64,000 bases of DNA from CBDAPE01 sp965198325 (lineage in GTDB: Bacteria; Pseudomonadota; Alphaproteobacteria; UBA828; JAPUJA01), in NCBI GenBank assembly GCA_965198325.1, contig CBDAPE010000017.1, positions 682,001-746,000 of the forward strand, written 5' to 3'. Within the stretch, counting starts at the first letter, position 1. Each line of letters starts with the position of its first letter. Shown piece by piece: positions 19,940-28,785 of this stretch. The notes beneath the pieces are model-generated. The model was given only the letters and a program-made list of their open reading frames with translations, did not search any database and was not told where the DNA came from. A program made the position numbers and the translations under genes.

Positions 19940-21192
19940 AAGTCGACCTTCCCGCCCAGTGCCTCGCCGGCGGTGAATTCGCGCCGCGAAGGCGTCGATT
20001 CGCAGACCAGCCGGCCGGAGCGGATGACGAAGCGGGGCTCGGCGTGGGTAGTGAAGGCCTCGCGCATGGTGCGTTCCTGCAGGATCACGCAATCGGCGGC
20101 GTTGCCGGGCGCGATGCGGTGCTCAGGCAGGCGCAGCAGCTTTGCCGGATTGACCGTGCACATGTCGTAGAGCAGCTCCTGGTCGGGCGGCGACATCATC
20201 CAGAGCGTGTGTGCGGCGGCGAACGCCGCCTCGATCATGTTGCAGCGCCCGAACGGGTAGTAGGCGTCATTCACGGACTCGCCGCCGAGCCCAAGCACGA
20301 TGCCGTCGTTCGCGAGATCGCGCACCCGGATATGGAGCGGCGCGGTGTGGGGGTTGGTAACGATGCCCATCTCGGCCTGTTTCAGGAGTGCGACGACCTT
20401 GCGGTGGTAGACCTCGTTGTACTGGGACATCGCGCGGGCGTGGCAGGCAACGACCCGGCCCTGCCAGCCCTGCTTGACGGTCTGGACGGCGAGGTATTCG
20501 AGCGTACGCAGGTCGGCGTCACCCGCGTCGTCGACCAGCATGGAGACGTCCTTGTCGTACTTCTTCGCCAGCGCGAAGGCGATGTCGACGTGGGCTTGCG
20601 CGTCCTCTTCGGTGTACTCCATCCAAGGGATGCCGCCCGCCAGATCGGCGCCCAGCTCCATCGCCTCTCCCATCAGCTCTTCGGCGCCGGGCTCGCGGGG
20701 CAGGCCGTCCTGAGGGAAGGCGACGACCTGGAGCTCGATCCGGCCCCGCCACTGCTCGCGCGCCTTGAGCGCCGCGTTCATGCCCTTGAGCCGGGTCTTG
20801 GAATCGATGTCGATGAAGGCGCGGATGTGGGAGACGCCGTTGAACGCGGCCTCGGTCAGCGCACGATTGATGCGCGTCAGAATGTCGGCCTCGTCGTAGC
20901 GTTCCTTGACGATGGCGGCGAGTTCGATGGCGGTCATGGTGCCGCCCATCGCGGGGTCGAAATATTCCTCCTTCGCCGTCGCTTCGAGCCAGTCGCCGGT
21001 CAGCACCTTGTCGAGATGAAGCTGGCCGATGACGAAGCTCTCAGTTGTCAGATGGCCGTCGGCGTCGATTTCCAGCGTGCCGGTCTCAGAGAGGCCGGGC
21101 TCGACGGCGGCGTATTTGCCGTCAGCGATGGAAATGTCTGTCTTCGAGCCGTCGCGAAGCTTCGCGTTGCGGATGACGATATCGGCGGACAT
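19936..21192 (-). CDS. Cytosine-deaminase-like amidohydrolase with degenerate metal site
   Basis: A 418-aa protein that aligns by eye along its length with E. coli cytosine deaminase (CodA/AtzC group): KALREQ...ASHxxAMxxYN, NPxxxxHIRVRD and YPFGRCNMIE-type blocks are recognisable. However, the expected metal ligands are mostly changed: the HxH motif reads Q57-L-H59, the HCDE motif reads LVDD (217-220), the second His is kept (H249), and the GHDD motif reads GGES (E303). Either it binds metal differently, or it is no longer a deaminase. GGAGGG sits 7 nt before the ATG. It is convergent with tgt, with the stops overlapping. Substrate unknown; the family acts on cytosine, isocytosine and triazine amides. 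Confidence 0.75.
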   Translation of the reverse strand: MSADIVIRNAKLRDGSKTDISIADGKYAAVEPGLSETGTLEIDADGHLTTESFVIGQLHLDKVLTGDWLEATAKEEYFDPAMGGTMTAIELAAIVKERYDEADILTRINRALTEAAFNGVSHIRAFIDIDSKTRLKGMNAALKAREQWRGRIELQVVAFPQDGLPREPGAEELMGEAMELGADLAGGIPWMEYTEEDAQAHVDIAFALAKKYDKDVSMLVDDAGDADLRTLEYLAVQTVKQGWQGRVVACHARAMSQYNEVYHRKVVALLKQAEMGIVTNPHTAPLHIRVRDLANDGIVLGLGGESVNDAYYPFGRCNMIEAAFAAAHTLWMMSPPDQELLYDMCTVNPAKLLRLPEHRIAPGNAADCVILQERTMREAFTTHAEPRFVIRSGRLVCESTPSRREFTAGEALGGKVDF

Positions 21193-21520
21193 GGCGACGC
21201 CCTCCCTTTGTATTGGCCTAACAAACCAAAGATTCTTCCCGCTGCGTTTGGGTCTAGTGGCACCCACCAACCGGGATCGCAGGATTTCGGTCTACTCGCA
21301 CCCGAACAAGGCGGTGCCCGCCGCCGGTCAGCCATGAAATTCCTTTCCACACGTCGAAATTCTTCCTTATCTGGTATTCTTACTTTATATCCGTAAATAG
21401 GATACTATATCCATTTGCCTCCTAGATTATTTGACACGTTGAACATTGTCAATCTGAATATGGGATTTTACCCATCGCCCTTGCGACGTCATCTGGCGAG
21501 CGGTCCAAGGAGAAAGCGGG
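21193..21520. other. Divergent intergenic region between amidohydrolase and Rieske genes
   Basis: 328 bp, with an AT-rich core at about 21345-21470. It holds the TTGACA/TGTCAA palindrome described separately; no ORF or RNA gene recognised. Confidence 0.6.
21431..21452. promoter_or_regulatory. TTGACA-N10-TGTCAA palindrome upstream of the Rieske oxygenase gene
   Basis: Perfect 6-bp inverted repeat, 69 bp before the Rieske start codon. The left arm also resembles a -35 hexamer (TTGACA) with a poor -10 (TGAATA) 18 bp downstream. Fits a repressor operator overlapping a promoter for either divergent gene. Confidence 0.35.
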
Positions 21521-22546
21521 ATGACCAAGGCGAAGGAATTGCGTCCACCGCCCGACCGCAGTTACACCGAAAACGACTGGAATGTGTTGGCGGGCTTCTG
21601 GCACCCGGTCGCGTTCGAGAGCGAGGTGGGGAGCGAGCCGTTCCCACTTACCCTTCTCGATACGGAGCTGGTGCTCTACCGCACGAGCGAAACCGACGTC
21701 GTCGCGGCGCTCGACCAATGCCCCCACCGGGGCTCGAAGCTCTCTTTGGGTCATGTCGAGGCGGGAGAGCTCGTCTGCGCCTATCACGGATTCCAGTATG
21801 GGCCGGCGGGCAAATGCACCAAAATCTCCTCGCTAAACGGCACGTCCAAGCGTCTGGCCAAGTTGTGCCTGAGCACATTTCCCGTCCAGCGGCGCTACGG
21901 CCTCGTCTGGGTCTGCCTGCGGCCCAAGCCGCGCTTGCCGGTCTTCGACTGGCCGTCACTCGAAGACCCCGCCCTGCAGCGGGCCAAGCTCGACCTCACG
22001 CTCAACTGCAGCGCCGGCCGCCATATCGAGAACTTCAGCGACGTCTCCCACCTCTCGTTCATCCACGCGTTGAGCTTTGGTCAGGTGGAGAAGCCCGACG
22101 TTCCGCCCTACAAGGTCAAGGACACGAAATACGGGCTGTTCTACGAGGTATTGACCCACCAGCAGGACGGCAGCCTTTTCTTCGGCAAGCCCAAATACGC
22201 CGACCTTATGGATGAGTATTACGTGGCCTATCCGTTCTCGGTCTTGCTCCGGATGTTCTTCCCCCGGGGCGTGGAAGACATCTTCGAGACAATCTGCCCC
22301 ATGTCGGCCACGACCTGTCGGATCTTCCAGGTCAAGACCCGCGACCACGACCTCGATCAGCCGGTCGACGACTGGATCGCGTTCCAAACACAAGTCAACG
22401 AAGAAGATCGGGAGATCGTCGAATCCCAGAGGCCGGTTCGCCTGCCGCTCAACATCGCCGACGAGTTCCACGTTGCCGCGGATGCAATCTCGGTCGCCTA
22501 CCGGCGCAAATGGCGAAAGCTCGGCCTGAAGGACGAATTTCTTTAG
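21521..22546 (+). CDS. Rieske-type aromatic-ring oxygenase, alpha subunit-like
   Basis: A 341-aa oxygenase component. The Rieske [2Fe-2S] site is C67-P-H69 and C86-A-Y-H89 in the pattern CPHRGSKLSLG...CAYHGFQY. The mononuclear iron site is suggested by ENFSDVSHLSFIH near residue 170. The length and single-subunit form resemble the vanillate/phenoxybenzoate/toluenesulfonate monooxygenase group, which demethylates or hydroxylates aromatic acids with electrons from a separate reductase. No reductase is adjacent, so it must be supplied from elsewhere. Start at the ATG at 21521 with GGAGAAAG upstream. Substrate unknown. Confidence 0.88.
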   Translation: MTKAKELRPPPDRSYTENDWNVLAGFWHPVAFESEVGSEPFPLTLLDTELVLYRTSETDVVAALDQCPHRGSKLSLGHVEAGELVCAYHGFQYGPAGKCTKISSLNGTSKRLAKLCLSTFPVQRRYGLVWVCLRPKPRLPVFDWPSLEDPALQRAKLDLTLNCSAGRHIENFSDVSHLSFIHALSFGQVEKPDVPPYKVKDTKYGLFYEVLTHQQDGSLFFGKPKYADLMDEYYVAYPFSVLLRMFFPRGVEDIFETICPMSATTCRIFQVKTRDHDLDQPVDDWIAFQTQVNEEDREIVESQRPVRLPLNIADEFHVAADAISVAYRRKWRKLGLKDEFL

Positions 22547-22781
22547 GACCAAACATCACCCGCGCCGCCACGAGGTTCTCGACGTCCGGCCCGTGGTGAT
22601 AGGCTGGTACCCAGATTTCGACGCTCGCCGCCGCTGTTTTGATAACCCAGATCACGATCGGTTAATGTGGCAATGTCTCCGCAAACGGTTCGCCGGGGAA
22701 GGGGCGGTGCGTACCCGAGGCATTGCTTTTCGTTGGACCCGCTGGACTGCTACCATTTCCGGATGATGTCTGCGCATTGCG

Positions 22782-23861
22782 ATGAGTGAGGGTGGACCCG
22801 GCTATCTGCGGACGGATCAGACCGTCCCGGTTCTGGCCGAGCACCGGTTCGACGAAACTGCAATGACCGCGTGGCTCGAGTCGCATGTTGCCGGCTTCAA
22901 GGGCCCTGCCGCGTTTGCCCAATTCGAAAGCGGCATGTCGAATCCGACCTATCTGGTCACCGACAAAGGCGACCGGCGCTATGTGCTGCGCAAGAAACCG
23001 CCGGGCAAGCTGCTGCCGTCTGCGCACGCGGTCGAACGCGAGCACCGCATCATGCGAGCCCTGGCCGACACAGCCGTCCCGGTCGCACGAATGCGCGCGC
23101 TCTGCGACGATTCGTCGATCATCGGCACGAGCTTCTTCGTGATGGATTTCGTCTCGGGGCGGATTTTCGACGACGTGTCGCTGCCCGGGCTTGCAGCCGG
23201 CGAGCGCGCGGCGATTTACGGGTCCATGTTCAAGACCCTGGCCGACCTGCACCGGGTCGATTTTCAAGCCGCCGGTCTCGCCGACTTCGGCCGCGTCGGC
23301 GGTTACGCGACGCGGCAAGTCAAGCGCTGGTCCGAACAGTATGCGGCCACCAGGACCGAACCGCTGGCATCGATGGATCACTTGATCTCGTGGCTCCCGG
23401 GCGCGATACCGGAGAGCGGCGATACGACGATCGTCCACGGCGACTTTCGCCTCGGGAACCTGATCATCCACGAATCCCGGCCCGAGGTCGCCGCCGTCCT
23501 GGATTGGGAACTCTCCACGCTGGGCGATCCGCTCTCGGACCTGGCCTACAACTGCCTGTCCTACTACTGGTCGAGCAGCGCCTCCAGCCCGACCCGAACC
23601 CTCGACCCGGCAACGCCCGGCATTCCTGGTGAAGAAGACTATGTCGCCCGCTATTGCGACCTGACCGGGCGCGAGACGATTGCCGACTGGACCTTCTATC
23701 TGGTGCTGTCGCTTTTTCGGGCAGCGGCAATCGTCCAGGGCGTGTATTACAGAGGTCTCAAAGGCAACGCGGCGTCGCCCGCGGCGCTGCGGCGCCGCGA
23801 CTCGGCGCGCCAACTCGCCGACGTGGCCTGGGCGCTGGTCATGGACCGAGGCCTGGCTTAA
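22782..23861 (+). CDS. APH-family phosphotransferase (ACAD10-like kinase)
   Basis: A 359-aa kinase of the aminoglycoside-phosphotransferase fold with the catalytic loop VHGDFRLGN (219-226) and metal motif LDWELS (241-243), preceded by FVMDFVSGRIFDD, the hinge signature of the group paired with acyl-CoA dehydrogenases. In this group the kinase is thought to phosphorylate a hydroxyacyl-CoA before elimination, as in ACAD10/ACAD11. The acyl-CoA dehydrogenase gene begins 12 nt downstream, which supports that role. Not related closely to the two APH genes at 4.2-6.3 kb. Start ATG at 22782; no strong SD seen. Confidence 0.88.
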   Translation: MSEGGPGYLRTDQTVPVLAEHRFDETAMTAWLESHVAGFKGPAAFAQFESGMSNPTYLVTDKGDRRYVLRKKPPGKLLPSAHAVEREHRIMRALADTAVPVARMRALCDDSSIIGTSFFVMDFVSGRIFDDVSLPGLAAGERAAIYGSMFKTLADLHRVDFQAAGLADFGRVGGYATRQVKRWSEQYAATRTEPLASMDHLISWLPGAIPESGDTTIVHGDFRLGNLIIHESRPEVAAVLDWELSTLGDPLSDLAYNCLSYYWSSSASSPTRTLDPATPGIPGEEDYVARYCDLTGRETIADWTFYLVLSLFRAAAIVQGVYYRGLKGNAASPAALRRRDSARQLADVAWALVMDRGLA

Positions 23862-23873
23862 GGGAGAAATCGG

Positions 23874-25166
23874 ATGAACTTCGACTACAGCGACAAGGCC
23901 AGGGAAGTCCGGGACGCGGTCGCGGCCTTCATGGCCGAGCACGTCTATCCCAACGAGGCCGGGATGCTCGCCCAGCTCGACGACGGTGACCGCTGGCAGG
24001 CGATCCCGATGGTCGAGGCGCTGAAGAGCGAAGCCAGGATGCAAGGCTTGTGGAACCTGTTCCTGCCCGAGAGCGAGTACGGCGCCGGTCTGTCCAACCT
24101 CGACTACGCGCCGGCCTGTGAGGAAATGGGCCGCTCGGCGTTCGCGCCCGAGATCTTCAATTGCTCAGCGCCCGATACAGGGAACATGGAGGTGCTGGTC
24201 CGCTACGGCACCGAGGCCCAGAAGACGGAATGGCTCGCGCCCCTGCTCGCCGGCGAGATCCGCTCCGCGTTCGCAATGACCGAGGTCGAGGTCGCGTCGT
24301 CGGACGCGACGAACATCGAAACCCGGATCCAGCGCGACGGCGATGACTATGTCATCCAGGGGCGCAAATGGTGGACGTCGGGCGCGCTCGATCCGCGCTG
24401 CCGGATTCTGATCCTGATGGGCAAGACCGATCCGGACAATCCGAGCCGCCACAAACAGCAATCGCAAATTCTGGTTCCGCTTCCGTGGCCCGGGGTCACG
24501 GTGAAGCGGATGCTGCCCGTGTTCGGCTTCGACGACGCGCCGCACGGCCACGCGGAGGTGCTGTTCGAAGACGTGCGCGTGCCGGCGAGCAACATGCTTC
24601 TGGGCGAGGGCCGCGGCTTCGAAATCGCGCAAGGCCGCCTCGGGCCGGGGCGGATCCACCATTGCATGCGCTTGATCGGGCTCGCCGAGCGCGCGCTCGA
24701 GCGGATGTGCCGGCGGACGAAGATGCGCGTGACGTTCGGCAAGCCCATTGCCGACCAGACCGTAACCCAGGAGCGCATCGCTGAGGCGCGAATCATGATC
24801 GAGCAGGCACGGCTGCTTACGCTGAAGGCCGCGTACCTGATGGATACGGTCGGCAACAAGGTCGCGCGCAAAGAGATCGCGATGATCAAAGTCTCCGCGC
24901 CCAACATGGCGTGCCAGGTCATCGACTGGGCGATCCAGGCGTTCGGCGGCGCGGGCGTGACAGCCGATTACGGGCTCGCGAGCGCCTATGCCAAAGCCCG
25001 ACTGCTGCGTCTCGCCGATGGGCCGGACGAGGTCCACCGCAACCAGATCGCCCGGCTCGAACTGAAGCAGTACGACAACACCCTCAGCACCACCGGTGGC
25101 AATGCCTTCGTGGCCCCGCTCGACGACGAGGAGGGGCTCGCCCGCCGGCCGCGGTTCGTCGTCTGA
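23874..25166 (+). CDS. Acyl-CoA dehydrogenase
   Basis: A 430-aa flavoenzyme that oxidises an acyl-CoA to the 2-enoyl-CoA. Visible are the N-terminal helical domain (MNFDYSDKAREVRDAVAAFMAEHVYP), the AFAMTEVEVASSDATNI middle-domain motif for FAD/substrate, and the C-terminal QAFGGAGVTADYGLASAYAKARLLRLADGPDEVHRNQIAR block. Motif RIHHCMRLIGLAERALERM is typical of the ACAD10/11-like subgroup. It follows the APH-type kinase by 12 nt with GGGAGAAA as RBS. Together they probably handle hydroxylated acyl chains. Confidence 0.93.
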   Translation: MNFDYSDKAREVRDAVAAFMAEHVYPNEAGMLAQLDDGDRWQAIPMVEALKSEARMQGLWNLFLPESEYGAGLSNLDYAPACEEMGRSAFAPEIFNCSAPDTGNMEVLVRYGTEAQKTEWLAPLLAGEIRSAFAMTEVEVASSDATNIETRIQRDGDDYVIQGRKWWTSGALDPRCRILILMGKTDPDNPSRHKQQSQILVPLPWPGVTVKRMLPVFGFDDAPHGHAEVLFEDVRVPASNMLLGEGRGFEIAQGRLGPGRIHHCMRLIGLAERALERMCRRTKMRVTFGKPIADQTVTQERIAEARIMIEQARLLTLKAAYLMDTVGNKVARKEIAMIKVSAPNMACQVIDWAIQAFGGAGVTADYGLASAYAKARLLRLADGPDEVHRNQIARLELKQYDNTLSTTGGNAFVAPLDDEEGLARRPRFVV

Positions 25167-25196
25167 ACCCGACCGGCTGGACCACCCGGGGTTCCG

Positions 25197-26906
25197 TCAC
25201 GACGCCGGTCTTGGATCTGGAAACAGTTCGCTCTGGAGCTGGCGCTTGGCGATCTTGCCGCTGGCGTTGCACGGCAACGGCTGGCTGCGAATATCGACCA
25301 GCACAGGCACCTTGAACGCGGCGATGCGCTCAGCACAATGGGCGATCAGCTCGTCCTCGCCGACCCGTTGTGCAGGCGAGATTTGCACAACCGCGACGAC
25401 CTCCTGGCCGAGGATGTCGTGGGGCTTGCCGATCACGGCTGCTTCCATGACTGCCGGATGGCTGCACAGCGCATTTTCCACCTCGACGCTATAGATGTTT
25501 TCGCCGCCGCGAATCAGCATGTCTTTGGCGCGGTCGAGCACGTAGAGACAGCCATCCTCGTCGAGCCGCCCGATGTCGCCCGTCCGTACCCAGCCGTCGT
25601 GAAAGGTCCGGGCGCTGGCCGCCGGCTGGTTCCAATAGCCCCGCACCGCGTTCGGCCCCTTGACGCAGATCTCGCCTTTGGCTCCCGCCGGCAAGGTTTT
25701 GCCGTCGTCATCGACGATCCGGATGTCGCAGATGGGAACGGGCGGGCCGACGCTGTCCGGCTTGCGGCGATAGATCTCCGCGGCGGCGAAGGCGACCAGC
25801 GAGGAGAGTTCGGTGAGGCCGTAACCATCTTCCGCGGCTACCTGGGGAAGCAACGCGGCGATATGCTCTCGCAGCTTTGGGACCGCCGGCGCGCCGCCAT
25901 AGCCGACGTTGATCAGCGAGGCGGTGTCGTGATCCCTGAATCGCGGAGAGGTCATGATCTGCCAAACCATACCCGGCACGCTGACAAAGTTCGTGACGCT
26001 CTCACGCTCGATCAATTCGAGCGCGCGCTCCGGGTTCCACCGATGCATGAGGATCAACTTGGCGCCGCTCAAGACGCCCGGTGCCATGATCGCGTGACAC
26101 CCCGTGACGTGGAAAAACGGCACCGGTACCAGCGTGACCGTCGTCGGCTTCTCGCCCCCCAGCACCACCGGCGTCACGCCGCGGCGGAGCTGCTTCGTGG
26201 CACCGCGATAGGCCACCGACATGATATTCGAGCAGATGTTGCGATGGGTTCCGACGGCGCCCTTGGGCACACCCGTGGTGCCGGAGGTATAGAAGATCGT
26301 CGCGTCGTCCTCCGGGTCGACCGTCGCATCCGGCACCGCCGCATTGTCGGGAACGGCGGCCAGGACGTCTTCCCATCGATCCATCACGCCGGCTGTCGCT
26401 TCGCCATCGCTCCTAGCCACGATCATGGCGCCGAGATCAAGATCGGCAAGGCGCGGGCCGAGCAGGTCGGCGCGCCTGGCATCGACCACGGCGAGCCTGG
26501 AGCCTGAATCGGCGAGGCAGAAGGCGAGCTCGTCGGTCGACAGCCAGGCGTTGAGCGGCACCGCGATGGCGCCGACGCCGGTGACGGCCCAAAAGGCGAC
26601 GGACCATTCGGGGAGGTTGCGCATGGCGATCGCCACACGGTCGCCCTTGCGCACACCGTAACGCTCGCGCAGCGCGTGGGCGAACCGACAGACAAGGCGG
26701 TGATGTTCGGCATAGCTCAGGCACTCGTCGTCGAGCACGAGAAAATCGTCGTCGCCATGCGCGATTGTCGCGGCGAAGACATCGCGAAGGCTGCGCGGCG
26801 CGTGTTTCCACACGCGCGCGACGACCCCGCGGATCTCGATCTCGTCGAGCTCAAACGGCAACCCCGGCCCGATCAGGCGGCCTTCCGCTTCTTCCCGGCT
26901 CAGCAT
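25197..26906 (-). CDS. AMP-dependent acyl-CoA synthetase/ligase
   Basis: A 569-aa adenylate-forming ligase (ANL family) that activates a carboxylic acid to acyl-AMP and then acyl-CoA. Motifs: TIFYTSGTTGVPKGA (P-loop), YGLTELSS-type A5 segment, WVRTGDIGRLDEDGCLYVLDRAKDMLIRGGENIYSVEVE (hinge and GG region) and a C-terminal NASGKIAKRQL with the catalytic Lys. Best guess is a medium/long-chain or aromatic acid ligase, because no fixed specificity motif is recognised. It is convergent with the acyl-CoA dehydrogenase gene and heads an SDR cluster on its own strand. The ATG at 26906 has no strong SD. Confidence 0.9.
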   Translation of the reverse strand: MLSREEAEGRLIGPGLPFELDEIEIRGVVARVWKHAPRSLRDVFAATIAHGDDDFLVLDDECLSYAEHHRLVCRFAHALRERYGVRKGDRVAIAMRNLPEWSVAFWAVTGVGAIAVPLNAWLSTDELAFCLADSGSRLAVVDARRADLLGPRLADLDLGAMIVARSDGEATAGVMDRWEDVLAAVPDNAAVPDATVDPEDDATIFYTSGTTGVPKGAVGTHRNICSNIMSVAYRGATKQLRRGVTPVVLGGEKPTTVTLVPVPFFHVTGCHAIMAPGVLSGAKLILMHRWNPERALELIERESVTNFVSVPGMVWQIMTSPRFRDHDTASLINVGYGGAPAVPKLREHIAALLPQVAAEDGYGLTELSSLVAFAAAEIYRRKPDSVGPPVPICDIRIVDDDGKTLPAGAKGEICVKGPNAVRGYWNQPAASARTFHDGWVRTGDIGRLDEDGCLYVLDRAKDMLIRGGENIYSVEVENALCSHPAVMEAAVIGKPHDILGQEVVAVVQISPAQRVGEDELIAHCAERIAAFKVPVLVDIRSQPLPCNASGKIAKRQLQSELFPDPRPAS

Positions 26907-26941
26907 GGCGTGCTTGGGGATCGACGCGGGACGCCCACCGA

Positions 26942-27712
26942 TCAGGGCTCCGCGTCGTAGGCGCCGCGGAGTTTGCGCATGCCCTTCAGCCAGCGGTCAG
27001 TGTCCGAGGTCTTGCGGCCCATGTAGTCGCGGACCTCGGGGTGGGGAAGAATGAGAAACTCTTCGCGCTCCATGGCATCGATGACGCTGCCCGCGACCTG
27101 CTCGGGCTCGATCACGCCGTCGAGGCTGGCCACGCCGCCCTCGCGGTCCCGGATCATCGCCGTGCGGACCGCTTGCGGACAGAGTACCGAGACCCGCACA
27201 CCGCGATCGCCGTAAGCGATCGAAAGCCACTCGGCGAAAGCGACCGCGGCATGCTTGGTCACCGTATAGGTCGCCGAATGAACATGGCTCAGGAGCCCGG
27301 CGGCCGAGGCGGTGTTGACCAGGTAGCCCGAGCCGCGCGCGGCCATCCCGGGTGCGATGGCGCGCGCGGCGTAGACATGCGCCATGACGTTGACATCCCA
27401 GCTCTGCTGCCAAACCGCCGTGGGGCTTTCCTCGCCGCCCATACGGGCGATTCCGGCGTTGGAACAAAAAACATCAATCGGCCCGTAAGCGTCCTCCGCT
27501 GCGGCGACCAAGCGCCCGATATCGGCTTCGTTCGTCACATCGCCGACAACCGCCAGGCCGTCGATGTCGTCCGCCACCTCGCGCAAGCGGCCCTCGTCCA
27601 GGTCGGCGACTACCACAGCCTTTGCGCCCTCCCGTCTGAAGCGATGCGCCAAGGCACGGCCGATCCCGGCGGCACCGCCCGTCACCACAACTACCTTGTC
27701 CTGAATTTTCAT
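26942..27712 (-). CDS. SDR-family NAD(P)-dependent oxidoreductase
   Basis: A 256-aa classical short-chain dehydrogenase: cofactor motif VTGGAAGIGRA at the N-terminus, SNAGIAR at the end of beta-4, and catalytic YTVTK with a preceding Ser in NTASAAG. The ADLDEG segment after beta-2 suggests NAD(H) preference (acidic residue). It is 12 nt downstream of the second SDR gene, in the same operon as the M24-like gene. The alcohol or ketone substrate is unknown. Confidence 0.9.
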   Translation of the reverse strand: MKIQDKVVVVTGGAAGIGRALAHRFRREGAKAVVVADLDEGRLREVADDIDGLAVVGDVTNEADIGRLVAAAEDAYGPIDVFCSNAGIARMGGEESPTAVWQQSWDVNVMAHVYAARAIAPGMAARGSGYLVNTASAAGLLSHVHSATYTVTKHAAVAFAEWLSIAYGDRGVRVSVLCPQAVRTAMIRDREGGVASLDGVIEPEQVAGSVIDAMEREEFLILPHPEVRDYMGRKTSDTDRWLKGMRKLRGAYDAEP

Positions 27713-27724
27713 GGGCTCGACGAA

Positions 27725-28498
27725 TCAGCGACTCGGCGAGGGCACTTTGCCACGACCGCCATCGACGTCGTAGATCGCCGCCGTCACGTAGGACGCCTCG
27801 TCGGAACAGAGCCAGAGCGCCAGGACGGCTATTTCCTCGGGCTCGCCGATGCGTTTGAGCATAGAGCCGGTCTGGCCGAGTTCTTTGGCCACCTCGATCC
27901 CGACCGAGCGTTCCCAGATGTCCGTTAAGATCAGCCCGGGGCGTAGGCAGTTCACCCGGATGCCGTGCCCGCCGAACTCGTGCGCCAGTCCCATGGTCAT
28001 GGAATCGACCGCGCCCTTGGAAGACGCGTAGACGACATCGCCCGGCAGTCCGCCGTAACGGGCCGATATGGAACCGATATTGAGGATGCTCCCACCCTTG
28101 CCGCCGTGCCCGGTCGACATGCGCTTGAACGATTCGCGCGCGATCACGAGGAGGCCGAAGACGTTGACGTCGAAGAGACGCCGCGCGCCGCTCAAGTCCA
28201 TATTCGGGATCGAGGTTTCGTAGTCGATCCCGGCGTTATTGACCATCGCCGAGACCGGGCCGAGCTCCTTATCCACGGTATCGAACATGCGCAGGATATC
28301 GTCCTCGCTGCCGATATCCGCCTGGACGGCGATCGCGCGTTGCCCGGCTTTCTCGATCTCCGCGACGACCTCGCGGGCGCGGTCTTCGGCCTGGCTGTAG
28401 TTGACCGCGACATCGTAGCCGCGCGCCCCGGCAGCCCGCGCGATAGCAGCACCAATGCCGCGGCTTCCGCCCGTCACGATCATGATGTTCGACGTCAT
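27725..28498 (-). CDS. SDR-family NAD(P)-dependent oxidoreductase
   Basis: A 257-aa classical SDR with VTGGSRGIGAAIA, NNAGIDYET, the catalytic Ser in NIGSIS and YASSKGA (Tyr/Lys). It resembles 3-oxoacyl-ACP reductase/glucose dehydrogenase-like members. The ATG at 28498 overlaps the TGA of the 96-aa gene upstream as ATGA, with GGGAGAAG as RBS inside that gene, so translation is coupled. Confidence 0.9.
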   Translation of the reverse strand: MTSNIMIVTGGSRGIGAAIARAAGARGYDVAVNYSQAEDRAREVVAEIEKAGQRAIAVQADIGSEDDILRMFDTVDKELGPVSAMVNNAGIDYETSIPNMDLSGARRLFDVNVFGLLVIARESFKRMSTGHGGKGGSILNIGSISARYGGLPGDVVYASSKGAVDSMTMGLAHEFGGHGIRVNCLRPGLILTDIWERSVGIEVAKELGQTGSMLKRIGEPEEIAVLALWLCSDEASYVTAAIYDVDGGRGKVPSPSR

Positions 28499-28785
28499 CT
28501 GCTTCTCCCTGAGATGATCAGTTGCGCGCCAAGGACTTCGACACAGAAACCGATGCCGGCCGGCGCGCCATGGTCGTTTTCCCCCGACGCCAAATATATT
28601 TGGACCATGTCGAGCCCTTGCCGGTCAATTCGGTTTGTGGCGCCATTGCGTGCGGCTTGGAGCGTCGCCTTGTCGATGCGCGCCGGGATATCGGCGGGCG
28701 CGACGACATTCTCCGCGTTCGGCCGGAGTCGAAAACCAGAGACGAGCCCGGAGGACTCGGACACGGCAACCGAGATCGCTACCAC
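28495..28785 (-). CDS. Uncharacterised 96-aa protein between M24-like and SDR genes
   Basis: I do not recognise this family. The frame opens at a GTG (28785) overlapping the M24-like stop by a few bases and ends in an ATGA junction with the SDR, so it fills the gap exactly. The product has no TM segment or signal peptide; the C-terminal half (QIYLASGENDHGAPAGIGFCVEVLGAQLII) looks like folded beta-rich sequence with one Cys. The junctions are the main argument that it is real. It is probably a small accessory subunit or binding protein of the pathway encoded here. Confidence 0.5.
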   Translation of the reverse strand: MVAISVAVSESSGLVSGFRLRPNAENVVAPADIPARIDKATLQAARNGATNRIDRQGLDMVQIYLASGENDHGAPAGIGFCVEVLGAQLIISGRSR

